A stretch of DNA of 64,000 bases from UBA11524 sp963590165. GTDB lineage: Bacteria > Bacillota > Clostridia > Christensenellales > Aristaeellaceae. Location of the stretch: NCBI GenBank assembly GCA_963590165.1, contig CAVANO010000046.1, positions 10,289-74,288 on the forward strand, given 5' to 3'. The stretch's first letter is position 1, and every line of letters begins with the position of its first letter. Of this stretch, positions 43,245 to 52,633 are shown piece by piece. The position numbers were made by a program, and so were the translations under genes. Under the pieces are notes generated by a model. That model saw nothing but the letters and a program-made list of their open reading frames with translations. It made no database searches and was not told where the DNA came from.

Positions 43245-44102
43245 TTATAGCTTGTTTTGCCTGCGCAACTCGCCCGGTGTACATCCGAAGCGCCGATTGA
43301 ACATGGTTCTGAACAGCTTATAATTCGTGAAACCGTGTTTTTGAAGCAAATCGGTCAGCGTATTATCGGAAACGAGCAAATCCTTGTAAATCATTGCAAG
43401 GCGCAGTTCATTCAGGTAGTTTTGATAGGTTAATCCTACCGTGTTCCGAAAGACGCGGCAGAAATAATTTTTCTGCAAATGCGTCAATTCAGCTGCTTCA
43501 TCAAGAGAAATCGGCTCGGCGTAATGCTCCTGCGTATAGGCGATAACAGCAGCAATCCGCTCACGGTTTCGCGCATTGCCACGCAGCTCGGCATCCGAAA
43601 GCGGCTGAGAAAACGTGGCATAGATCTTGTAGATAATCTGCAAATTGCGATACTCGAATTGAATGATCCAGCCGTAGGGGCGCTTTTCCTCCAGCTCCTT
43701 CATTTCAAACATCAATGCTCGGATTTCATCGATCACAGCGCGCTTTTCCGCATTTTTCGTGTGCGGATGATAGACAATCTGGCGGTTCAAGTTCAGCTGA
43801 AATGCCTTGCCAAGCGGATCGGACGGCACCTGAATCAACACGGCCGTATTGCCCGTCAGACTTGTCGTGGCATGCAGTTCGTTTGGATTAAAGATCATCA
43901 AGTCGCCTGCATGCAGCTCGATCTTTCGTCCGTCAAGCTCCACCGTCAGCTCTCCTTCCAGAATACTGATATACTCCAGCGCATTATGCCAGTGCATCGG
44001 CACATAGCTTTTATCTTTGACAGACAGTTCATAATGCGTCTGCGTTGTGGTATCCGGAGTGATGCTCTCGTAGTGCTGCTTATCCCGTTCAACCACTTTC
44101 AT
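43245..44102 (-). CDS. AraC-family transcriptional regulator with cupin sensor
   Basis: Encodes 285 residues. The N-terminal cupin domain shows VPMHWHNALEYISILEGEL and LHAGDLMIFNPNELHAT, typical of sugar-sensing AraC proteins. The C-terminal part has both helix-turn-helices: ISLDEAAELTHLQKNYFCRVFR and TDLLQKHGFTNYKLFRTMFNRRFG, then CTPGELRR. It lies at the end of the minus-strand glycosidase block but has its own promoter. It probably activates the block containing cassette B or the plus-strand operon nearby in response to a released sugar. Confidence 0.92.
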   Translation of the reverse strand: MKVVERDKQHYESITPDTTTQTHYELSVKDKSYVPMHWHNALEYISILEGELTVELDGRKIELHAGDLMIFNPNELHATTSLTGNTAVLIQVPSDPLGKAFQLNLNRQIVYHPHTKNAEKRAVIDEIRALMFEMKELEEKRPYGWIIQFEYRNLQIIYKIYATFSQPLSDAELRGNARNRERIAAVIAYTQEHYAEPISLDEAAELTHLQKNYFCRVFRNTVGLTYQNYLNELRLAMIYKDLLVSDNTLTDLLQKHGFTNYKLFRTMFNRRFGCTPGELRRQNKL

Positions 44103-44141
44103 CTGACTCCCTATCCTTGTGAATTTTCTTTCTGCAGTGAT

Positions 44142-44170
44142 AGTATAACCTCCTTCCCTGCAAAATGCAA
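44142..44170 (-). promoter_or_regulatory. Promoter for the AraC gene
   Basis: On the minus strand TTGCAT (44170-44165) and TATACT (44147-44142) are separated by exactly 17 bases. It lies between the GH5 stop and the regulator's start, so the regulator can be made independently of the upstream glycosidase genes. Confidence 0.65.
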
Positions 44171-44174
44171 TCCA

Positions 44175-45329
44175 TCAGCCTTCATTCCACCAGCCATGCA
44201 GCCAGCAGCGATTCAGTGCCCATCCATCCATCGAAGTGCCATGTGTGTCGTTTTGACCATCCCCCAGAATGGGTGCAGAAGCATCCCGGTACATCTGATA
44301 ATTCCAGAAGATCCAACCTGCGGACGTCTCCCATGCACGCGTCTGCAGGCTTGCGATTTTCTGATATTCCCGCTTTGCAATTTCCGCCTGCTGTTTTCGG
44401 GTCTTACCGTGCCTGCGTGCCATCGCATAGGGACGGCGGCATTCCAGACACCACTCTCCTACCAAAACGGGCGTGTACTTCATCGCGTGCCGGATGTTCC
44501 TGCGTTCAAGACCCACAAACAGCTTGTATATCCACATTGCAGGAATTGGGATGAATGTTTCCATGGCATAGAGGTAATTATGCGTATCCAGCATAACATT
44601 CTTCATGCCTTCGCGTTGGAAAAAATCCTTCCACTTGCTAAGCCGGAAACCGTCACTGAAGACAATGACCTTCTCTTCCGGTAGAATTTTCCGAATTTGT
44701 TCATATGCCTGCCGATAGAAGCTCTTCAGGAACTCGGTCGGCACGTGACCTGAACCTTCCGCCTCCTTACGATCCCTCGCATGACCGGTTGATGGAGCCG
44801 TCCGATATACCAGCCAGCTGATCGGTTCATTGAGCACTTCGATGCCGAACAGCCCCTGACGATTTGCATAGCGCTCTGCCAGCCGACGAAGAACCGTCAG
44901 GACAAATGCCACCTCCTGCGGATTTTTGCACCATTTGCAGACACCGGTCAGTCCGCCGTTGTCATAGCCGTTCTGACTGCCAGGAACAGTATGCAGATCA
45001 ATGAGGATTTTCAGTCCGTATTCCTCAGCCCAATCGAACGCTTGATCCAGATATTCAATGCAGCCAAGGAGCGGCAGTCGGTCGCCGAAAATAAAATATG
45101 GCACCGGGATGCGAACCATATTCAGTCCATGATTATGAATGGCAGCAAAATCATCCTTCGTGACGTACGTATCCCGATGGTGCTTCATCCGCCTTGTCAG
45201 TTCGTCATGAGGCAGATCGCGGTTCAGCCAGATTTCATCATTTGCCTGTGTTCCTGTAAACACCTCAGGGCTCATCCACTTTTCCAGCACCAGCCAGTTG
45301 CCAAGGTTTGTTCCTCTGATTTTCTCCAT
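44175..45329 (-). CDS. GH5-family enzyme, exo-beta-1,3-glucanase-like
   Basis: Encodes 384 residues, no signal peptide. The start is supported by GAGGAGGCGAGCC upstream. The TIM barrel shows RGTNLGNWLVLEKWMSPEVF (a hallmark of the exo-1,3-glucanase-like GH5 subgroup), VRIPVPYFIF, LKILIDLHTVPGSQNG, GIEVLNEPIS (acid/base) and PVLVGEWCLE (nucleophile). It probably splits glucosides from short oligosaccharides in the cytoplasm. The gene follows the GH43 gene by 12 bases on the same strand. Confidence 0.87.
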   Translation of the reverse strand: MEKIRGTNLGNWLVLEKWMSPEVFTGTQANDEIWLNRDLPHDELTRRMKHHRDTYVTKDDFAAIHNHGLNMVRIPVPYFIFGDRLPLLGCIEYLDQAFDWAEEYGLKILIDLHTVPGSQNGYDNGGLTGVCKWCKNPQEVAFVLTVLRRLAERYANRQGLFGIEVLNEPISWLVYRTAPSTGHARDRKEAEGSGHVPTEFLKSFYRQAYEQIRKILPEEKVIVFSDGFRLSKWKDFFQREGMKNVMLDTHNYLYAMETFIPIPAMWIYKLFVGLERRNIRHAMKYTPVLVGEWCLECRRPYAMARRHGKTRKQQAEIAKREYQKIASLQTRAWETSAGWIFWNYQMYRDASAPILGDGQNDTHGTSMDGWALNRCWLHGWWNEG

Positions 45330-45341
45330 AGGCTCGCCTCC

Positions 45342-46991
45342 TCAGTTGTCCGATTCAATGGCAAGGAAATCAAAATACGCACATTTCTTTTTCAACATCC
45401 GATCTTCGCAGCCAATGCCGATAAAGGTGCCTGTAAATTCCCCGAAGCGGCTGTATTCATCCGAAAAGCGTGATGTTTCAAACGTGCTGCCGATGGGCGC
45501 GAAGGCTTTTCCGTCCTGACACCAAAATAGTCTGATTTCATTATCCTGAATGACAATCCGCAAATGAATCGGCTCATCCCCTACCTGGATGCCCTCGCCA
45601 AGGCAATCACGCTTCATGCCGTTCTCCACATGCGTAATCACCAGTGCCGGTGCATTCAGTCCATCGCTCCACGTTTTGCCCAGCAGAAGCCAGTTCATGT
45701 TGTCGTAGTAGACCAGCAGCCCTGCTGTCTGCTGATACACTTCCGGATGAAAGTCAAGCCTGGTCGTGACCGTCGTCCGCAGGGATGTCAGTTTGCGTGC
45801 CAGCAAACTCACCCGATTCTGCGAACAGAACGACTCCTGTCCGCGCAAGCAGACCCAGCCAGGACGCGTGACCGTGTCCGCAAACCCTGCCGCATCAATG
45901 CGCGGCGTATAATATCCAATGCCAAGCCTTCTGTCCGCAAAATCATCACAGGCGGGAAGTTGTGCAGGTGCAAAGGGCGGCAGGTTGCTTTCCTCCGTCT
46001 GCTCAGGAACTAAAATACTGCCGTTTGCCGTGCGCAGCCATCCATCCGTTGTCCAACGCATTCTGACGATGGCCGTTTCCCTGCCCAGCACACATCGAAG
46101 CGAAGGCTGCTCCGCAAGAATTGGACGCATCGGTCGAGAACAGTGGAACACCATATACGTTTCGCCTGACGGTATATCCGTATAGCTGCCGTGCCCTGCC
46201 TTCTGTAAGAGAAGCAACGGATTATAGAAACGCGGCTTGAGGTGGTCGGTCTCCAGATGCGCATCAAAATCTTCAGGCTGAGAGGTAAGCAGGACACCAT
46301 TCGGGTCAGCCTGATACGGTCCCCACGGGTTGCCGCTTCTGGCCATAGTAACGCAGTGTCCATAGCCGGTTCCGCCCTCGGCGCACATCAGATAATACAT
46401 GCCGTTGTGCTTCGTCAGGTGCGGTCCTTCCATACATCCGCGCTGCGTGGCACCGTGCCAGATTCTTCGCGGCGTTCCCATGATGTGACCCTTCTTCGGG
46501 TCATATTCCGCCATGCAGATGTCACCCGGCTTACAATAACCGTCGCGCGTTTCCCAATCGAGCGCCACAACATATTTTCTGCCGTCATCATCATGAAACA
46601 AGGAGGCGTCAAAACCGGAGGAATGCAGATAAACAGGTGTGCTCCATGGGCCGCGCGGATCTTTTGCGGAGACGAGGTAATTGTCCACATCGAAATACCG
46701 TGCGTTCATGGAATGCATGATGCCATAGACCGCATAGAAGGTATCCTCCGCTTCGCAATAAGTCAGGCAGGGTGCCCAGACTCCTTTTGCGCTCGGCAGT
46801 CCCCGCAAATCCGCCTGACACTCATCGGTAATGACATGGCTGTATAACTCCCAATGCTTCAGGTCGCGTGAATGATAAATCGGAATGCACGGGAACCACT
46901 CGAAGCTCGAAACTGCAAGAAAGAAATCATCGCCCTTGCGGCAGATGCACGGGTCGGCGTTGAATCCCGGAAGAATCGGGTTCTGAATCAT
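45342..46991 (-). CDS. GH43 beta-xylosidase/arabinofuranosidase, two-domain type
   Basis: Encodes 549 residues and starts one base inside the stop of the GH3 gene upstream, which implies translational coupling. The N-terminal propeller has NPILPGFNADPCICR (catalytic base Asp13), GVWAPCLTY, SGFDASLFHDDDG (second Asp) and CMEGPHLTK (acid Glu). The C-terminal ~200 residues form the beta-sandwich typical of the GH43_11-type beta-xylosidases (a DUF1349-like/GH43_C2 domain). No signal peptide is seen, so it acts inside the cell on imported xylo- or arabino-oligosaccharides. Confidence 0.92.
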   Translation of the reverse strand: MIQNPILPGFNADPCICRKGDDFFLAVSSFEWFPCIPIYHSRDLKHWELYSHVITDECQADLRGLPSAKGVWAPCLTYCEAEDTFYAVYGIMHSMNARYFDVDNYLVSAKDPRGPWSTPVYLHSSGFDASLFHDDDGRKYVVALDWETRDGYCKPGDICMAEYDPKKGHIMGTPRRIWHGATQRGCMEGPHLTKHNGMYYLMCAEGGTGYGHCVTMARSGNPWGPYQADPNGVLLTSQPEDFDAHLETDHLKPRFYNPLLLLQKAGHGSYTDIPSGETYMVFHCSRPMRPILAEQPSLRCVLGRETAIVRMRWTTDGWLRTANGSILVPEQTEESNLPPFAPAQLPACDDFADRRLGIGYYTPRIDAAGFADTVTRPGWVCLRGQESFCSQNRVSLLARKLTSLRTTVTTRLDFHPEVYQQTAGLLVYYDNMNWLLLGKTWSDGLNAPALVITHVENGMKRDCLGEGIQVGDEPIHLRIVIQDNEIRLFWCQDGKAFAPIGSTFETSRFSDEYSRFGEFTGTFIGIGCEDRMLKKKCAYFDFLAIESDN

Positions 46992-49915
46992 TACATCTTC
47001 CTCCTCGATTTCCTTCTGCTGATGAGCAGCATGGTCAGGCTAATGAGCAGCAGCACCGCAATGCATGCATCTGCGCCATAGATTGCTACCTGCCACCACG
47101 GGATCACCTGCACAACGCGCGTTCCTGTATCCATGCCGTTCATAACATTGCAGTAATTTGCAATTGTATACAAAATGTGCTTTGTCGCCTGCTGCATGGC
47201 GCTGACAACCGTTGGATTGTTCTGATACTGGCTGAAACTCATTTCGCCGTTAAGCAGCCAGCAATCCGTTCCTGCCATGATACCGTCAAGCAGCGTCATG
47301 TACTGCAGACCGCCGCCCGCATAGTCTGTAATGACATAGCCGTCAAAGCCCCATTCATTCCGAAGAATCTGAGTAATGAGCCCTTCGTGTGCACTGACCC
47401 ACGTTGTGCCGAGACGAATGAAGGCAGACATGACAGCATGTGCATTGCCCATGGACGGACGAACCGCATATTCAAAGGGACGCAGATAAATTTCCCGCGC
47501 TGCCTGTTCATTCAGCCAAACACAAGCACCGTCCCGGTGAGTATCCTGTTCATTGAAGGCAAAATGCTTCGCATAGGCAATGATGCCTTTGCTCTGAATG
47601 CCCTGCACCTCCGCCATTGCAGCAAGACCACTGAGCACGGGGTCTTCGGAATAATACTCGCTGTTTCTGCCGCCGAACGGCGTGCGCTGGATGTTCATGC
47701 CGGGCGCATAGATGCCATTCACGCCGGAAACCTGCGCATCAATACCGAACGCCTCGCCCACACAGCGAATCAATGCAGCATTGAAGGTACAAGCCAGCAC
47801 ACCTTCGCTCGGCAGACGGCAGGCTGTATCCGCGCCGTTCTGCGATGCATTCGTTTCCTTCACATAGGCAGGCCCGTCAGAATCCTTCGTTTCGGGTTTC
47901 GCAACGGAAGATATGCCAGCCGTATTACAGATTGCGGTTGTCAGCAGACGATTCATGTCCTCAAAGCTGATTTGGCTGACCAGTTTATCCCATCGTTCAT
48001 CCGTTATCGGAACGCCACGCAGAGAGGCAATCGTCATTTCGCCGCTGATGCCCTGCGAAGGCATGGTACGTACAGTCCGATACGCTTTCCGTGCGAAGTC
48101 CTCCGTCGTGATGTTTTGCAAATCCTCCAACATATACTTGTTCACGGTGAAGCTTATGCTGCGCTGCGGGAATGTGCCCTCCCAATTGCTGCGGCTGACA
48201 TAGGTCACATGATTTGTCATTGCACCATCATAGCGGTTCATGTCGGCACTGTCCAGCTGATTATAGATTTCCGCACCCGTCTCAGACGAAAAGGCATACG
48301 CTGTGCAGTCAAGCTGATCCTGCACCAATGCAGTTGCCGCCAACTCCGGTCTGCCGGAAACCAGATTGCCCTGCACATCGGTCATGCCAGTCAGACCCTT
48401 TGCTGCCATGATGTTGTTGAGCGCATCGTGTGCATCGCTGCCGACTGCAAGATAATAAGTTCCTGCATCGAGTATGTAGGTTCCTGCGCCATTTGAATCA
48501 TAGGAGGCAAAGAGTGCGTCATCCACCGTGACGGAAACTCTTTCCGACGCACCCGGTGCCAGCTCTGCCGTTTTTTCAAAGCCAGCGAGCTCAACAGATG
48601 CCTTTTCGATGCCGTTCTCCGCATCGTAGGCAGTATAGGGCTTCTGCAGATAAACCTCCACCGCATGCTTGCCGCTGACATTGCCCGTGTTTGTCACCGT
48701 AACCGATGCCTGATACGTGCCATCTTCATTGCGGGTGACACGGAAGTCTGCATAATCAAACGTCGTGTAACTCAAGCCATAGCCGAATGGATAAGCAACA
48801 TTCTGCGAATAGACATAATCGCCGACGCCATCTGTATTCATCACAGTATCCTCATACCGTGTCTCATAATAGCGGTAGCCGACATAAATTCCTTCTGCAT
48901 AGGCATAATAGTTGAATTGCGAGGATGCCAGCGAGGAAATATCGCCTTCATACTGCTGCGTAACCGTCATGCCGAAGTTATCTTGCCAGGACGCCATCGC
49001 GGGCGACGAGAAGTTGTCCTTCACGAAGGATGCGGACAATCGCCCGGAAGGATTCACCTTGCCGACCAACGCATCTGCAACCGCATAAATGCCCGACGAG
49101 CCGGTATTGCCGATCCACATCACCGTATCGATATCAATTTCCGGATTGCTGAGGAAGTCAACCTGAATATTCAGTGCAGAATTCAGCAGCAGGATGATCC
49201 TGCCGAATCTGCCTTCCTGCTTGAGCTGTGTAAGATGCGTCAAGAGTTCCCGTTCCTCGGTTGAGATAGACAGATAGCTGCCGTCCTCCGTGTTGTCAAA
49301 GCCGCCTGCAAGCTGATCCTCACCCTCACCATTTTCACGGGTCAACACCACAATCGCAGCATCGCCGTAGAATGTACCCTTCAATTCCTCCGGAAAGCGG
49401 CTCCACGGCACCTCGTTGATTGCAGTTCGGGTAACACCGTAGGACGACCCTGCACCAGTCGCATAGAAATCCCACAGTGTTTCGTTCACATGCACGCCGT
49501 CAGCCTCCAACGCCTGACGCAATGTGGGATAATCCGTCTTGTCCTCCTTGTTCCGAACACCCTGCGTCGAACAGTTGATATAAACAGAGGCCGTCCCAAA
49601 CAAGCTGACGCTGCTGCCGGCTTGCAGGGGTGCTGCACCGCTGTCATTTTTGAGCAGCACCAGGCCTTCTGCTTCCGCCTCTCGGTATATGCTGTTGATG
49701 TACTTTGCTGCCTCAACAGCATCGGTATATTCCTGAGGATAGTAGACAGCGCTGTCATTCAGACCGACAATTTGACTCGTTGCTGTACTCAAGGTCGAAT
49801 TGATGACCGGCGCATACGATGCAACCGCCTGCGTTGCAACGAGCGCAAGCGTCAGCAGTGTTGACAGCCATGCAGAAGCCTTCATCCAGCGCCAGACAGA
49901 ATTCTGTTTCTTCAT
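46991..49915 (-). CDS. Membrane-anchored glycoside hydrolase family 3, permuted (cassette B, gene 4)
   Basis: Encodes 974 residues; start 49915 is preceded by GGAGGTG inside the previous gene. The order equals that of 16001-18931: hydrophobic N-terminus (about 10-35), GH3 C-terminal domain, fibronectin-like domain after FGYGLSYTTF, TIM barrel with QRTPFGGRNSEYYSEDP, KHFAFNEQD (about 781) and YVITDYAGGG (nucleophile Asp about 858), and a C-terminal helix WWQVAIYGADACIAVLLLIS with a basic RRKSRRK tail. Both ends are therefore in or at the membrane, with the catalytic domains outside. It is coupled to GH43 (45342). Confidence 0.91.
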   Translation of the reverse strand: MKKQNSVWRWMKASAWLSTLLTLALVATQAVASYAPVINSTLSTATSQIVGLNDSAVYYPQEYTDAVEAAKYINSIYREAEAEGLVLLKNDSGAAPLQAGSSVSLFGTASVYINCSTQGVRNKEDKTDYPTLRQALEADGVHVNETLWDFYATGAGSSYGVTRTAINEVPWSRFPEELKGTFYGDAAIVVLTRENGEGEDQLAGGFDNTEDGSYLSISTEERELLTHLTQLKQEGRFGRIILLLNSALNIQVDFLSNPEIDIDTVMWIGNTGSSGIYAVADALVGKVNPSGRLSASFVKDNFSSPAMASWQDNFGMTVTQQYEGDISSLASSQFNYYAYAEGIYVGYRYYETRYEDTVMNTDGVGDYVYSQNVAYPFGYGLSYTTFDYADFRVTRNEDGTYQASVTVTNTGNVSGKHAVEVYLQKPYTAYDAENGIEKASVELAGFEKTAELAPGASERVSVTVDDALFASYDSNGAGTYILDAGTYYLAVGSDAHDALNNIMAAKGLTGMTDVQGNLVSGRPELAATALVQDQLDCTAYAFSSETGAEIYNQLDSADMNRYDGAMTNHVTYVSRSNWEGTFPQRSISFTVNKYMLEDLQNITTEDFARKAYRTVRTMPSQGISGEMTIASLRGVPITDERWDKLVSQISFEDMNRLLTTAICNTAGISSVAKPETKDSDGPAYVKETNASQNGADTACRLPSEGVLACTFNAALIRCVGEAFGIDAQVSGVNGIYAPGMNIQRTPFGGRNSEYYSEDPVLSGLAAMAEVQGIQSKGIIAYAKHFAFNEQDTHRDGACVWLNEQAAREIYLRPFEYAVRPSMGNAHAVMSAFIRLGTTWVSAHEGLITQILRNEWGFDGYVITDYAGGGLQYMTLLDGIMAGTDCWLLNGEMSFSQYQNNPTVVSAMQQATKHILYTIANYCNVMNGMDTGTRVVQVIPWWQVAIYGADACIAVLLLISLTMLLISRRKSRRKM

Positions 49916-49918
49916 TGC

Positions 49919-50353
49919 TTACACCTCCATGTCCGCCGGGCCGTATTTCATTGCCCTGCGCTGAATGACCGCGGCTAAAAGCGCAGCCAGCCATCCAGCA
50001 AGCAGCACTGATAGGGTCAGCATCATCACCAGCGAAAAAGAATTGCCGTCTACCCCGTAGATGACATTTGCGATATAATTGAGCTGAGAAACGATATACT
50101 CTGCCAAAGCTGTCATCGATGACAGATGCAGCACATAGCGCAGCAAAAGCGCATGTTTGCCCGCAAAGCTAACTGCTGCCAGCACGATGCCCAGCAATGC
50201 GGAAACAATCATTGCCGCGATACAAGGCATCAGAAGCTCAGGGCAAAGCTTATTGGTGCCGTACTGACAATACAGAAACAGCCCGATCAGGCTGCAAACT
50301 GCAGACAGCATGGTCAGCATGGGCACTGCCCGATTCTTCTTTTGATTCGCCAT
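49919..50353 (-). CDS. Small four-helix membrane protein (cassette B, gene 3)
   Basis: Encodes 144 residues from ATG 50353, preferred over ATG 50368 because GGAGGAAGG stands in front of it. Four hydrophobic segments are visible. The segment SQLNYIANVIYGVDGNSF between helices 3 and 4 matches the cassette A protein (15592-15987) almost perfectly. The helices themselves have diverged. No family recognised. The gene ends three bases before the GH3 start, and its last codons include the GH3 ribosome site, so the two proteins are made together. Confidence 0.8.
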   Translation of the reverse strand: MANQKKNRAVPMLTMLSAVCSLIGLFLYCQYGTNKLCPELLMPCIAAMIVSALLGIVLAAVSFAGKHALLLRYVLHLSSMTALAEYIVSQLNYIANVIYGVDGNSFSLVMMLTLSVLLAGWLAALLAAVIQRRAMKYGPADMEV

Positions 50354-50367
50354 ATTGCCTTCCTCCA

Positions 50368-52527
50368 TTATTCTGCTGCCTGTTTCGCAGGCCAGCGTGC
50401 ATCAATTCCATCAAGATTGGACGTATATTCGCACCCTTCCGTCCATGTCAACTCTGCATCCGCGTAAATCTTGATACAGTCCACCATAGGCGCCGCCGCA
50501 TGCATGGAACCGCCATAGTCGTGATTGTTGTCCGTTACCAACCGGATGATATTGCTGCCCTCATGCAGATTCAGCGACGACGTAATCGTGTAGTCCTCGA
50601 AGGCACGCTTTGTGGAATAGTTCGGATCCTGATCCTTTGTAACTGCGCCGGTCAGATCGGCATTCAGCGTGAACATCTGCTCATAGGACTCCAGCTGTTC
50701 CTTGTTGACAATGCTGTTAAAGGAATAAACCGGATTCACGTACACCTTGTAGCCGTCCTTTTCGGCTGCTGTGCCGTCCTCGCCGCCGGTGAGGAAATAC
50801 ATGTCATGCAGTTCCGGTGTCAGGCGCAGCACAAGTGTCGCATTCGTGACATTCTCAGAAGCAGTAATGCAGAATTCCAGATAGCTGCCGGGGTTGTACA
50901 GGTAGCTGACATAATAGTCATTGCTGGCACCGGCATTGTAGCAATCCCATTCAATCAGGTACAGTCCCTTTGGATTGGACGATTCGCCAAACCCAAGCTT
51001 ATCTTCATACTTGCCTGTATCGCCGATCGGAATGTCTGTCAGTTGCGTCAGCTCCGCCTCAAATACATACGCCTTCTTCCAGCACACATACAGATCCATG
51101 TTTTCCTTGATGCGGCTGTTCGGATCGAATTCCGTGCCTGACTGGCAATCCGGCGTAGTATACCAGCCAAATGCCTGATAGCCTTCGCGGACTGGGTACG
51201 TCACGCCATCTGTACGCATCGCGGAGAACTTGTTTCGGGCAACCTCCTCTTTCCTGTAAATATCATCCGTGCCGTCGTTGCTGTAGAAGGTAAGCACGCA
51301 GCTGTTGCTCTGGCTTTCCGCCCCTTTTTCACCCCAGCCAGCATACAACTTTACATCCTCCGTTAGCATGCCACCGAAGGTAAACGGTTTTCTGCAGCGT
51401 TTATCCGTATACCAGCCGGTAAACGCCATACCTTCACGGGTCGGTTCCTCCGGCTCGGTCATGATCATGCCGTAAGCGGCTTCAACGGTAACGGATTCGG
51501 GTGCACCGTCATAATTATAATCATAGGTAATAGTTCTCGGCAGTGCCGTCCATGAGGCATATACGGTTAAATCGCCTGTGATTTCCAGCTGTGCCATGTC
51601 AGCAGCACTGGTCAGCTTCTGATCGTAATACCAGCCGTTAAACGTATATCCTTCACGCTGGATGCGGTCGTATTTTCGGGCGTTCTTTCCAATTCTAACC
51701 TTCTCAGTTTCCGTCGTACCATCGCCGAGATCATAGGTAACGGTAGCGCGCAGCTGCGTCCACGCTGCGCAAAGCGTCATATCTTCTTCGGGCACGGAAG
51801 TAAAATCATATAGCTGCCGATTTTTGCCGTTGCCAACATACCAGCCGTCAAATCGGTAATCCCCCTCATCGCCGCGAGCAGGCGTCTCCGGTTCCTGTAC
51901 CGTTTCATCCTTCGTCAGGTCAATGATTTGATCCTGAATTGCTTCGGCACCATAATAACCGAGGTCGAAGTGAACGGTGATTTTTGTTCTTTGCCAGCAG
52001 GCATACAGCGTTGTGTTTTTCGTGAACGGCTGACTGAAATCCACCGGCATCATGCAGGCAGCATCAAGGCACCAGCCGGCAAATATCGAATTTTCAGGTG
52101 CAGGCACCTCAGGCAGTGCTGTTTCGTCCAGCAGCGTGCCGCATTCGATGTTCAATGTCTGTGCTGCTTCATCCGCTATGCCGAAATCGAGCGTAATGCG
52201 GATTTTTGTCGTTGCCCAGCCTGCATAAAGAAAGACATCCTCATGCAATTCCTGCGTAAAATCAAACGGCTCCCCTGCGCAGCGCTTGCTTTCATACCAG
52301 CCGGTAAAGGTGTAATCTTCCCGGACAGGATCTTCCGGCTGCTGCACATGACCGGTTTCATCGGCAATCACCTGAACAACAGGTTGCTCACGGTCATTCA
52401 GGTTGAAGGTCACCACCCAGCCGGTCTGGGCAGGTGCATCCTTCGTCTGTTCGCTGCAGCTGCACAAAAGCAGCAGACACATTGCACACAATACAGCAGT
52501 CTTCCAGAGCTTTTTTGCTTCATTCAT
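50368..52527 (-). CDS. InlB-repeat lipoprotein with CBM-like C-terminus (cassette B, gene 2)
   Basis: Encodes 719 residues. The signal peptide ends in LLLLCSC, a lipobox-like site, so it is probably anchored by lipid. Six InlB-type (Flg_new) repeats follow, each with an F-x-GWY core and an LYAGW/LYACW-type end; the repeats lie at about residues 35-460. The C-terminal ~250 residues form a beta-rich domain with YNPGSYLEFCITAS, ATLVLRLTPELHDMYF and LNLHEGSNIIRLV, similar to CBM6/35 modules and to the end of the cassette A protein. The protein likely displays a sugar-binding module at the cell surface next to the GH3 enzymes. Confidence 0.88.
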   Translation of the reverse strand: MNEAKKLWKTAVLCAMCLLLLCSCSEQTKDAPAQTGWVVTFNLNDREQPVVQVIADETGHVQQPEDPVREDYTFTGWYESKRCAGEPFDFTQELHEDVFLYAGWATTKIRITLDFGIADEAAQTLNIECGTLLDETALPEVPAPENSIFAGWCLDAACMMPVDFSQPFTKNTTLYACWQRTKITVHFDLGYYGAEAIQDQIIDLTKDETVQEPETPARGDEGDYRFDGWYVGNGKNRQLYDFTSVPEEDMTLCAAWTQLRATVTYDLGDGTTETEKVRIGKNARKYDRIQREGYTFNGWYYDQKLTSAADMAQLEITGDLTVYASWTALPRTITYDYNYDGAPESVTVEAAYGMIMTEPEEPTREGMAFTGWYTDKRCRKPFTFGGMLTEDVKLYAGWGEKGAESQSNSCVLTFYSNDGTDDIYRKEEVARNKFSAMRTDGVTYPVREGYQAFGWYTTPDCQSGTEFDPNSRIKENMDLYVCWKKAYVFEAELTQLTDIPIGDTGKYEDKLGFGESSNPKGLYLIEWDCYNAGASNDYYVSYLYNPGSYLEFCITASENVTNATLVLRLTPELHDMYFLTGGEDGTAAEKDGYKVYVNPVYSFNSIVNKEQLESYEQMFTLNADLTGAVTKDQDPNYSTKRAFEDYTITSSLNLHEGSNIIRLVTDNNHDYGGSMHAAAPMVDCIKIYADAELTWTEGCEYTSNLDGIDARWPAKQAAE

Positions 52528-52576
52528 CTGTTATTCCTCGGCTTTCGGCATAAAAAGCGCTGCAGCATTCGGAAAC

Positions 52577-52612
52577 GGGCGGATGCCCCGGGTTCTCCCA
52601 GAGCACCCGCCC
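52577..52612 (-). terminator. Hairpin between GH3 and InlB-repeat gene in cassette B
   Basis: GGGCGG and its flank pair with CCGCCC across a GC-rich loop region, followed on the minus strand by CGTTTCC. It occupies the same intergenic place as the branched hairpin of cassette A. Its T-tract is weak. Confidence 0.5.
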
Positions 52613-52633
52613 TACTGCAGTGCGGTATTACCT